Shown in pieces: positions 8,112 through 15,560 of a DNA stretch of 64,000 nucleotides. The notes under the pieces are model-generated. The model did not search any database, had not been told where the DNA came from, and saw nothing but the letters and a program-made list of their open reading frames with translations. This DNA comes from Veillonellales bacterium. GTDB lineage: Bacteria > Bacillota > Negativicutes > JAAYSF01. The translations under genes and the position numbers were made by a program. Location of the stretch: the NCBI GenBank assembly GCA_039680175.1, contig JBDKTO010000067.1, positions 96,530-160,529 of the forward strand, read 5' to 3'. Every line of letters begins with the position of its first letter. Within the stretch, counting starts at the first letter, position 1.

Positions 8112-9245
8112 ATGTCAAAACAACGAGTTATAGCCATTGAATATATTCGCGGAATATCCATGCTTGGAGTCGTCGGTATTCATACCGGCGCCTACTCTCT
8201 GACTAACCCTCTGGTAAATGTTCATTTATTTGCTTTATTTGATATTTTTACCCGGTTTAGCGTACCGATATTTTTCTTTGTATCGGCATTCGGCCTTTTT
8301 TTTAACCACAAGTTAGAAGAGAGCTTAGATTATTTAAGTTTCATGCAGCGCCGTCTACGAACGGTATTACTGCCCTATCTGTCCTGGTCGTTTCTGTACA
8401 TGATTCATTACACGCTTATCAGCGGCGACAACTCAATTTGGCATCCCGTTCTATTATTAAAATATTTTATCTTTGGACTGGCATCTTACCAATTATATTT
8501 TCTCGTAATTCTGTTGTGGTTTTACGCTCTAATGCCTTGCTGGCGTTCAATTCTGCGTTACATAATCAAAAACCCCATCCGCAATTTAGCTATTCTGCTG
8601 GCAATTCAAATCGTCTTCAACTATTATTCAAGTTACTTGCTGCGCCCGATATTCAGCAATCATTATTTAAACTTAGCGATACAATACCGATTAAGCTATT
8701 GGGTCATCCATTATGTCTTTATTTTCCTCTTGGGTGCCATATGCGCTTTAAAGTATCAGGACTTCAAATTATTTCTTGATCGATACCACCGCACCACCAT
8801 TTTATTTTTCGGTCTGACTCTTGCCGGAATGCTGCTCTTTTATTATTACCTGCTGTATCATCTCGGTTATACTCCGGAAGAAGCGGTAAATACCGACCAT
8901 CAGCTTAGCCCTATCGGTGTCTTATATACGTTAGCCGCTTCGCTGTTCTGGTTCTTGCTATTTTGCAAAAGCGACCTGCCACAGGCTGTCAAAAGCATAC
9001 TAAATCAATTGGGAAAACATTCTTACATAGTATATTTGGTACATCCTCTATTTATGTACTATCTGGCGAGCTGCCTAACGGGGCATGGTATTATCATGAC
9101 TGCTGCCGTAACTATTTTCTTTTACCTGATAACCGTATGCCTCAGCCTGTTCTTTGCGCTAATGGTCCAAAAAGTCAGTAAGTCAATCCCTATACTGAGC
9201 ACGATTCTAATCGGCAGTCGTTTACAAACAAAGAAATCCGGGTAA
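8112..9245 (+). CDS. Acyltransferase family 3 membrane protein
   Basis: A 377-residue integral membrane protein with about ten hydrophobic segments. The N-terminal motif EYIRGISMLGVVGIHTG is the typical opening of acyltransferase_3 proteins, which acylate sugars of surface polysaccharides or related substrates. The IHTG histidine corresponds to the conserved catalytic position. The substrate is unknown and no polysaccharide genes are adjacent. The start is the ATG at 8112, five bases after GGAAGGAG; a TTG at 8097 would place the ribosome site inside the gene. The stop codon lies in the loop of the terminator hairpin. Confidence 0.85.
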   Translation: MSKQRVIAIEYIRGISMLGVVGIHTGAYSLTNPLVNVHLFALFDIFTRFSVPIFFFVSAFGLFFNHKLEESLDYLSFMQRRLRTVLLPYLSWSFLYMIHYTLISGDNSIWHPVLLLKYFIFGLASYQLYFLVILLWFYALMPCWRSILRYIIKNPIRNLAILLAIQIVFNYYSSYLLRPIFSNHYLNLAIQYRLSYWVIHYVFIFLLGAICALKYQDFKLFLDRYHRTTILFFGLTLAGMLLFYYYLLYHLGYTPEEAVNTDHQLSPIGVLYTLAASLFWFLLFCKSDLPQAVKSILNQLGKHSYIVYLVHPLFMYYLASCLTGHGIIMTAAVTIFFYLITVCLSLFFALMVQKVSKSIPILSTILIGSRLQTKKSG

Positions 9246-9267
9246 TAACCCGGATTTCTTTGTTTGT
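9224..9267 (+). terminator. Terminator with the stop codon in its loop
   Basis: A perfect 19-base stem (ACAAACAAAGAAATCCGGG and its complement) encloses the six-base loop TAATAA. The first TAA is the stop codon of the acyltransferase gene, so the left arm is coding. Confidence 0.9.
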
Positions 9268-9290
9268 TATTGATTTATCGGCTTTAGAAT

Positions 9291-10664
9291 TCACAATCCT
9301 AACTGTTTTCTGTCCTGCTTGGAAAGCAATACAGGTTCAACAAGTTCTGGAGCCAATAACGGTATACTGCGTTTTGCTTCACGTTGACGAATTCGCTGCC
9401 AAAACAGCAGCAATAATTGGCAATACTTCTTAATCGCTTTTTGACTGCAGTTTGCCTGCGGATAAATAACCCAGCAATGATAAATCTCGGCAATTACCTC
9501 GCCGACAGAAATAGTCATACTCTGACGTGCTTTTAGTTCAGCCAGCATTATAGTTTCTCTGAGGACGATAAACAATTGCTGCAAGCGAAATCCATCCCCA
9601 TACTGACCGAATTTCAACTCTGCTGTCAGTAATTTTCTGCCGCTGTCCAATAATGGAAACAGCATAGAAAAGGCTTCTACAATTCCATGACGGGTCGCCG
9701 CTAAGGCTGATACTTGGCCGACCATCTTAATTGCTCTGTTCCAAACCGGAATGTCGGCCCGTACTCCCGCAGCTTCAATCACCACTAAAAATATTTGAGT
9801 TGCCAATTCGCTCTTGGGGTTAAGGCATGCCGCTCCCGCAGCCTCTCCCCACTCGCGAAACAGGATACTCAGAGCATCATCGGTAAGAACATCACATTCT
9901 ATCAGTTTATGCACCAGCGGCGTAATAATTTCAAACGGCGTCATTCCATTATATCTGATGATCCTATAAAGCCAGGCAGACAATACGCCAACAATAGTTC
10001 CAGACGCTGAACTTTGCGGAATTTCGGTAATCCACCCGGACATTCTAACAACCAATTCACGCCATAAGTCAGCATCCTGCCGGCGTAAGGCAAGAATGCC
10101 GGTAACCTGCAGAGCCTGAAGTATAGCGACCCCCGCAGGATTGTTATCACACTTCGTCCGATCGGCAAGAGCAAATATACATGTAACAGCTTTCGAAAGT
10201 ATAAATGAATATTTCTTTTTTACTGCTGTGGTACTAATTACAGTCAACTGTTCTGCCGCATCAGGCAAAGCCTCTGCGGGCAAACACCGAAACAAAGGAT
10301 GAAACCCGTCCATAATAATGCCGGCGAGTTCCGGCTGCCTGTTGTGAATTGCAACAACACAAAGTGACATTAGACGAGCTGCCTCATCAACCCGGAATAA
10401 TTGAGAACCAAAGGCAAGTTTCAATAAATCCACCAACTGATAGGTAACAGAAGCATCCCCAGCGGCGATACTAGTATGAAGGAGACTATATAACTGACGT
10501 AAGAGCTTCGTTTCCGCCTTTTGATCCCGCTGTCGCCGCTGTATCAGTTTGTTCAATTTTGCAGCCGCAAGTTTAATCTTCCAATTCCACCTGCGGCTGC
10601 GATGCCACAATGCTGCAGCAGCCAAAAGCAGAATGCCGGTAACGGATACTATCCACAGCTCCAT
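9291..10664 (-). CDS. Unknown 457-residue membrane-anchored helical protein
   Basis: One N-terminal membrane helix (MELWIVSVTGILLLAAAALW) is followed by a basic linker (HRSRRWNWKIK) and about 420 residues predicted to be almost entirely alpha-helical, with repeated Leu/Ala-rich helices reminiscent of HEAT-like arrays. I recognise no family and no catalytic motif. It starts 40 bases after pyk, on the same strand, with a weak GGGGG ribosome site, so it is probably co-transcribed with DUF2007 and pyk. A cytoplasmic scaffold anchored to the membrane is possible but is only inference. Confidence 0.6.
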   Translation of the reverse strand: MELWIVSVTGILLLAAAALWHRSRRWNWKIKLAAAKLNKLIQRRQRDQKAETKLLRQLYSLLHTSIAAGDASVTYQLVDLLKLAFGSQLFRVDEAARLMSLCVVAIHNRQPELAGIIMDGFHPLFRCLPAEALPDAAEQLTVISTTAVKKKYSFILSKAVTCIFALADRTKCDNNPAGVAILQALQVTGILALRRQDADLWRELVVRMSGWITEIPQSSASGTIVGVLSAWLYRIIRYNGMTPFEIITPLVHKLIECDVLTDDALSILFREWGEAAGAACLNPKSELATQIFLVVIEAAGVRADIPVWNRAIKMVGQVSALAATRHGIVEAFSMLFPLLDSGRKLLTAELKFGQYGDGFRLQQLFIVLRETIMLAELKARQSMTISVGEVIAEIYHCWVIYPQANCSQKAIKKYCQLLLLFWQRIRQREAKRSIPLLAPELVEPVLLSKQDRKQLGL

Positions 10665-10704
10665 AAAAGCCCCCGCTTTTCTCTCATTTGATCAACTGAT
10701 AGCT

Positions 10705-12459
10705 TTATCTGGCATTAATTTCTCCCTGATATACAATACCTTGCATGGCATCCACAGTAACTATCATGCCATCGCTTAGGCATTTCGTAGCAGACTCCAC
10801 ACCAACTATTACCGGCATTCCATAGCTTACGCCCACAATGGCGGCCTGGGAGGTCAAACCGCCTTCTTCGGCAACAATGGCCGCTGCCTTGGCAGCAAAG
10901 GCAGCCGTTTCTTCATCCACACTGGACAGTACCAGGATATCGCCTGGCACAAATTTTTCTTCAAAATCCTTTAATGTCCGGGCAACACAGACTTTTCCGG
11001 TTACTGCTCTATGGCAGATTCCAGTTCCCCGCAGCAGGATGTTGCCTACGACATGTACCCGAATCATATTCGTTGTTCCCACTGTCCCCGCCGGCACACC
11101 GGCCGTGATCACTACCAAGTCGCCATCTCGAACTGCACCGGCCTTTAAAGCGCTGTTTACCGCATTGCTGACCATATCATCCGTATTGCCGAAGCTCTGA
11201 CCCAAAATCGGATGTACGCCCCATAAAAGCAGCATCCGCCGCACCGTTTTCTCATTCGGCGTCACGGCAATAATTTCAGCTTGCGAACGATATCTTGAAA
11301 CCATTCTGGGAGTATGGCCGCTTTCTGTTGCAGTAATAATCGCAGCAGCTCCCAGTTCATGAGCAATCTGGACAGTGGCATGACTAATCGCATCCGTAGT
11401 TGTATGCTGCGGCAACCTACCTTTAGCCAGCAATATAGTCCCATAATTCAAAGCCGCTTCGGTACGAACTGCAATCTTTGCCATCATCTCCACCGCTTCT
11501 ACCGGATACTTGCCGGAAGCAGTTTCTCCGCTCAGCATGATTGCATCCGTTCCATCCATAATGGCATTGGCAATATCACTAGCTTCGGCTCTGGTTGGAC
11601 GGGGATTGACCACCATAGACTCCAGCATCTGAGTAGCCGTAATAACCGGCTTACCGGCTTTATTACATTTTTCAATTAACATTTTTTGCACAAGAGGCAC
11701 TTCTTCAGTAGGAATCTCTACTCCCAGATCACCCCGGGCCACCATAATCCCATCAACAACTTTTAAAATTTCATCAATGTTTTTTACGCCCTCAGCGTTT
11801 TCAATTTTGGCTATAATATCCATTGCGGCCCCGGCCTCTTCCAAAACTTTCCGAATAGCCAGGACATCAGCCGCTCGCTGCACAAACGATGCTGCGATAA
11901 AATCCATATTATTCTGTACGCCAAATAAAATATCCGCCGTATCCTGTTCCGATAAAAACGGCAAATTTACACTCACCCCCGGTACTGCGACCCGTTTACG
12001 ATTGCTCATCTCGCCGCTGTTCAGCACCGTTGTGATAATATTCTGGCCTTCAATCGCGTCCACATGGAGACTAACCAAGCCGTCGGAAAGCAATATTGTA
12101 TCTCCCCTGCTGACTTCCTGCGGCAGCAAATTATGATTGACTGATGCAATATCTTTAGAGCCATCAATATCGCTGCTTGTTAATACAAATTTCTGACCTT
12201 GAGATAAAAGCACTTTTCCGTTAGTAAAATTCCCTAAACGCATTTCCGGCCCCTTGGTATCCAGCAAGAAGGCTATCGGCTTTCCTGCCTGCTGCGCTGT
12301 CTCCCGCACCATAGCGATCCGTTTGGCCTGTTCCTCATGTGAACCGTGGGAAAAGTTAAACCGCGCCACATTCATGCCGGCCTTTATCATCGCCGGCAAT
12401 ATTCCTGCTTTATCGGTACTGGGCCCCATTGTACAAATAATTTTCGTTTTTTTAAACAT
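10705..12459 (-). CDS. pyk: Pyruvate kinase with C-terminal PEP-utiliser domain
   Basis: Converts phosphoenolpyruvate and ADP to pyruvate and ATP in glycolysis. The N-terminus KTKIICTMGPSTD and the core motifs IAKIENAEGVKNIDEI, MVARGDLGVEIP and the ATQMLESM region mark the barrel. At 584 residues it is about 110 longer than the basic enzyme because of the swivelling domain seen in bacilli. In that extra domain the segment GGLTSQAAIVG has Gln where related domains carry His, so a phosphohistidine role is unlikely there. GGAG lies eight bases before the ATG. It is the second gene of a DUF2007-pyk-unknown operon. Confidence 0.97.
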   Translation of the reverse strand: MFKKTKIICTMGPSTDKAGILPAMIKAGMNVARFNFSHGSHEEQAKRIAMVRETAQQAGKPIAFLLDTKGPEMRLGNFTNGKVLLSQGQKFVLTSSDIDGSKDIASVNHNLLPQEVSRGDTILLSDGLVSLHVDAIEGQNIITTVLNSGEMSNRKRVAVPGVSVNLPFLSEQDTADILFGVQNNMDFIAASFVQRAADVLAIRKVLEEAGAAMDIIAKIENAEGVKNIDEILKVVDGIMVARGDLGVEIPTEEVPLVQKMLIEKCNKAGKPVITATQMLESMVVNPRPTRAEASDIANAIMDGTDAIMLSGETASGKYPVEAVEMMAKIAVRTEAALNYGTILLAKGRLPQHTTTDAISHATVQIAHELGAAAIITATESGHTPRMVSRYRSQAEIIAVTPNEKTVRRMLLLWGVHPILGQSFGNTDDMVSNAVNSALKAGAVRDGDLVVITAGVPAGTVGTTNMIRVHVVGNILLRGTGICHRAVTGKVCVARTLKDFEEKFVPGDILVLSSVDEETAAFAAKAAAIVAEEGGLTSQAAIVGVSYGMPVIVGVESATKCLSDGMIVTVDAMQGIVYQGEINAR

Positions 12460-12491
12460 AACACACTCTCCTTGGCTCTCATATCAAATTT

Positions 12492-12692
12492 TTACTTGAC
12501 AATATTTTGACATAAAATTACCTGCGCTTCGTCAGCTTCCGACTCTAAAACCAGAATTTCATACGACCCGTCGCCAAGCATAGACATGACACCTATCGGC
12601 CTGATCTGGGCAAGAATTCCCTCGCTATCAAGAAGATTTTTCAGCATCTCGGCCTGGGTACGATTTTGTGCAATATAGATAACCGTCCACAT
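12492..12692 (-). CDS. DUF2007-type putative signal-transducing protein
   Basis: A 66-residue single-domain protein with the ferredoxin-like beta-alpha-beta pattern of the DUF2007 family (WTVIYIAQNRTQAEMLKNLL, then a C-terminal ESEADEAQVIL helix). The family is small and named for a presumed signalling role, with no proven function. GGAGG precedes the ATG. It is the first gene of the operon and ends 33 bases before pyk. A candidate SigH-type promoter lies about 45-65 bases upstream. Confidence 0.75.
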   Translation of the reverse strand: MWTVIYIAQNRTQAEMLKNLLDSEGILAQIRPIGVMSMLGDGSYEILVLESEADEAQVILCQNIVK

Positions 12693-12733
12693 TATATTTC
12701 CTCCTGTAGCCTAATTTATTAGATACAATTGCT

Positions 12734-12758
12734 TTTCTTCATATTAAACTGTATTCCT
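12734..12758 (-). promoter_or_regulatory. Candidate SigH-type promoter of DUF2007-pyk
   Basis: AGGAATA (12758-12752) is followed after 14 bases by GAAA (12737-12734), one mismatch from the SigH -10 GAAT. The element is preceded by GC, as in the exact copies elsewhere in the window. Confidence 0.45.
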
Positions 12759-12843
12759 GCTAAAAATAAGATTATATGGCGAACTCGTTCAGCTAAAGCC
12801 GAACTGCCGCTTATAGAAGGATCAGCCCTGTGCTGTGAATAAA

Positions 12844-12879
12844 GGGTCCCGGTTAGCAGCAAACAGCTACACAGGACCC
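12844..12879 (-). terminator. Probable terminator of etfBA
   Basis: GGGTCC and GGACCC enclose an inner TAGC/GCTA stem just past the etfA stop. The following minus-strand tail (TTTATT) is short, so the call is moderate. Confidence 0.5.
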
Positions 12880-12888
12880 GTCCGGATA

Positions 12889-14082
12889 TTATTGTTTGCC
12901 TTTTTTTATTTCCTGAATCAGTGCCGGCAATACCTCCAGCACATCGCCGACAATTCCATAATCCGCCACTTTAAAAATTGGCGCATTTTCGTCTTTGTTG
13001 ATCGCGATAATAATATCGGCAGAACTAATTCCTGCCATATGCTGAATCGCCCCGGAAATACCACAGGCGAAATACACTTTGGGGCCAACGGTTTTCCCTG
13101 TTTGCCCGATTTGATACAGCGCCGGCTTCCAGCCCGCATCAACCGCTGCTCTTGATGCTCCGACCGCCCCGCCAAGGACAGCGGCCAGTTCTTCGATCAG
13201 AGCGAAATTCTCCGATTTTCCTAAGCCCCGTCCACCGGAAACAATAATTTCCGCCTCTTCCAAATTGCAGGATGCCGTACAAACCTGAATAGTTTCGATG
13301 AATTTAGTCCGAATATCCTGAGAAGTAACTTTACTGGGAACCCGGATGATTTCACCGCTGCGGCTTTCAGCCGGAATTGGGCGTTTGAAGACTTTAGGAC
13401 GCACCGTACCCATCTGCGGGCGATGATCCGGGCACAAAATAGTTGCCATTATATTACCGCCAAAAGCCGGCCGTGTCCATGCTACCAGTTTTGTTGCCGC
13501 ATCAACCCCTAAATCAGTGCAATCCGCCGTTAAACCCGTACCAAGCCGGCAGGCTACCCGCGGTCCCAAATCCCGGCCGTCTACAGTTGCTCCCAGCAGC
13601 ACAACCGCTGGCTTATAAGTACGGATCAAGTTGGTAAATGTAATTGTATAGCCGTCGGTATTATAATGTTCAAATTCTTTACCTTCTACCAGATACACTT
13701 TGTCGGCCCCGTTAGCAAAAGCCGCTTTGGCCAGCTGCTCCACCTGATAACCGACAATGACGGCCGCCAGTTTCTGTTGCAATGCATCAGCCAGCTTACG
13801 GCCCTGTCCCAGCAGTTCATAGCCCACACTTTTTGCCTTACCGTTATTTTGTTCTATATAAACCCAGACACCCTGGTAGTCGCGTTTATCCATAGTAACA
13901 ATTTTATCTTCAACTTCACGCCGGATGGCCTTCACCGGACAAACATCAATGCAAGCACCGCAGGCCGTACAAACCTCGGTAATAACCGCCTGGCTCCCAT
14001 CCATAGCAATTGCACCGAACGGACACGTACTGACACAGGCACCGCAGCCGCTGCAAGTATCCTTCTTTACATTCACTGCCAT
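12889..14082 (-). CDS. etfA: Electron transfer flavoprotein alpha subunit with N-terminal 2[4Fe-4S] ferredoxin domain
   Basis: The 397-residue alpha subunit of an FAD-containing electron carrier. Residues 1-60 form a ferredoxin-like domain with two cysteine sets, CSGCGACVSTCP and CTACGACIDVCP, each able to hold a [4Fe-4S] cluster. The ETF domain follows, ending in the FAD-binding segment with GSRAAVDAGW and QIGQTGKTVGP. Ferredoxin-fused EtfA is known from anaerobes such as the caffeyl-CoA reductase system of Acetobacterium. No acyl-CoA dehydrogenase lies beside it here, so the redox partner is unknown. I choose the ATG at 14082 because it starts 13 bases after etfB; an upstream start would overlap etfB. 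Confidence 0.93.
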   Translation of the reverse strand: MAVNVKKDTCSGCGACVSTCPFGAIAMDGSQAVITEVCTACGACIDVCPVKAIRREVEDKIVTMDKRDYQGVWVYIEQNNGKAKSVGYELLGQGRKLADALQQKLAAVIVGYQVEQLAKAAFANGADKVYLVEGKEFEHYNTDGYTITFTNLIRTYKPAVVLLGATVDGRDLGPRVACRLGTGLTADCTDLGVDAATKLVAWTRPAFGGNIMATILCPDHRPQMGTVRPKVFKRPIPAESRSGEIIRVPSKVTSQDIRTKFIETIQVCTASCNLEEAEIIVSGGRGLGKSENFALIEELAAVLGGAVGASRAAVDAGWKPALYQIGQTGKTVGPKVYFACGISGAIQHMAGISSADIIIAINKDENAPIFKVADYGIVGDVLEVLPALIQEIKKGKQ

Positions 14083-14095
14083 TTTTTTACCCCCG

Positions 14096-14881
14096 TTATA
14101 TAATTTTTGCATCCATGAGTTTTTTAACCAAAAGCGCTGCCGCACCTTTAGCCGTATCCGCCTGGATCATTTCTCCCTGCACACGCCGCTTCGGGGTAAA
14201 TATGCGCCGTACCTGAGTCGGCGATCCCTTGATTCCGATACGCTGCCGATCCACGCTGACATCCTCGCTGGTCCATACGGGAATTTCTTGTCGATTAGCC
14301 CGCATGACTCCCTTTACACTGGAATGGCGGGGCTCATTGATTGATTTGACAACTGTGATTAGCAGCGGGAAAGGGGCTTCGATCATTTCATAGCCATCTT
14401 CATGCTCCCGTTTTATTCGGGCAATACTGCCATTTACCTCAATACCTGCCGCACAGGTAACCTGAGGAATTCCAAGATGTTCGGCCAATTCGGGACCGAC
14501 CTGAGCCGTATCGCCATCAATCGACTGCTTCCCGCAAATAATCAGATCATATCGGCCAAATTTCCGCAATCCTGCGGCTAATGTCTCACTGGTAGCCAGC
14601 GTATCCGCTCCGCCAAAGCCGCGATCACTCATTAAGATGGCTGCGTCCGCTCCCATCGCCAAACATTCTTTCAGCGCGTCCTTCGCCTGAGGCGGCCCCA
14701 TAGAAATAACCGTGACATGTCCACCATGCTGTTCTTTTAATTGAAGCGCCGTCTCAACAGCATTCTTGTCAAAAGGGTTAACAATACTGGGAACACCTTG
14801 CCGAATTAAGCTGTTCGTCTTGGGATCAATCTTTACCTCTGTAGTATCAGGCACTTGCTTAATACAAACTACTATTTCCAT
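14096..14881 (-). CDS. etfB: Electron transfer flavoprotein beta subunit
   Basis: A 261-residue partner of EtfA that binds the second nucleotide or flavin. The opening MEIVVCIKQVPDTTEVKID and the central motif SIDGDTAQVGPELAEHLG are typical of EtfB. The ATG at 14881 is preceded by GGAGG at seven bases; the longer frame to 14935 lacks this support. It is the first gene of an etfBA pair, divergent from a DUF218 gene. Whether this ETF is bifurcating cannot be decided from the sequence alone. Confidence 0.94.
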   Translation of the reverse strand: MEIVVCIKQVPDTTEVKIDPKTNSLIRQGVPSIVNPFDKNAVETALQLKEQHGGHVTVISMGPPQAKDALKECLAMGADAAILMSDRGFGGADTLATSETLAAGLRKFGRYDLIICGKQSIDGDTAQVGPELAEHLGIPQVTCAAGIEVNGSIARIKREHEDGYEMIEAPFPLLITVVKSINEPRHSSVKGVMRANRQEIPVWTSEDVSVDRQRIGIKGSPTQVRRIFTPKRRVQGEMIQADTAKGAAALLVKKLMDAKII

Positions 14882-14975
14882 CCGAAATCCTCCTATATGG
14901 CTAAAGTTCAAAATAGAACAATTACAGCAAAACATGATATACTAAGAATAATAACACAATCCTGGGAGGAGTGTC

Positions 14976-15554
14976 ATGAATTTTACCATAAAATTAAGGC
15001 ATTATTTACTCATGCTTACTATCTTTATCCTGTTGGTCATCGAACTTCCGATTATAACTGCCGGATTCCTGGTAAAGCCGGAACCCGGCGATACCATTAT
15101 CGTCCTCGGCGCAAAATTAATTGGCGGAGAGCCAAGCACAATGCTCCGCCTGAGACTCGATGAAGCCGTCAAATTATATAATCAAGGTTATGCATCAACC
15201 GTAATTGTCAGCGGGGCTCAAGGAGCCGATGAAGAATCCAGTGAGGCGCTTGCCATGCAGAGCTACTTAATTTTTCATGGTATCCCCATGAAAGATATCT
15301 TACTGGAAGACCAATCCTTCAATACATATCAAAACCTTACAAATTCGCAGGCCATCATGCGTGAACATGGCCTGAAGCAGGCAATTATCGTGTCTAATGC
15401 ATCTCATATCCACCGTGCCTTAGTCCTGGCGCATCATTTGGGAATCACCGCTACCGGCGCTCCTGCGCCTATGGCTCATAATACCTACCTCACGGCAAAA
15501 CAATATGCCCGGGAAGGAGCCGCTATGGTTGCCCTGCTGGTGTTTAACAAATAA
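14976..15554 (+). CDS. YdcF/SanA-like DUF218 membrane protein
   Basis: A 192-residue protein with one N-terminal membrane helix (about residues 8-32) and a DUF218 domain facing outward. The domain motifs are DTIIVLGAKL, LRLRLDEAVKLYNQG, VIVSGAQGADE and VSNASHIHRA. Relatives (YdcF, SanA, ElyC) take part in envelope maintenance or vancomycin tolerance by unknown chemistry. A ribosome site GGAGGAG precedes the ATG. It ends six bases before the convergent dnaE stop, with no clear terminator between. Confidence 0.85.
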   Translation: MNFTIKLRHYLLMLTIFILLVIELPIITAGFLVKPEPGDTIIVLGAKLIGGEPSTMLRLRLDEAVKLYNQGYASTVIVSGAQGADEESSEALAMQSYLIFHGIPMKDILLEDQSFNTYQNLTNSQAIMREHGLKQAIIVSNASHIHRALVLAHHLGITATGAPAPMAHNTYLTAKQYAREGAAMVALLVFNK

Positions 15555-15560
15555 GCGGAC

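Noticed and set aside
14083..14145. Longer N-terminus of EtfA
   Set aside because: It would overlap etfB by 50 bases; the ATG at 14082 starts exactly at the ferredoxin domain.
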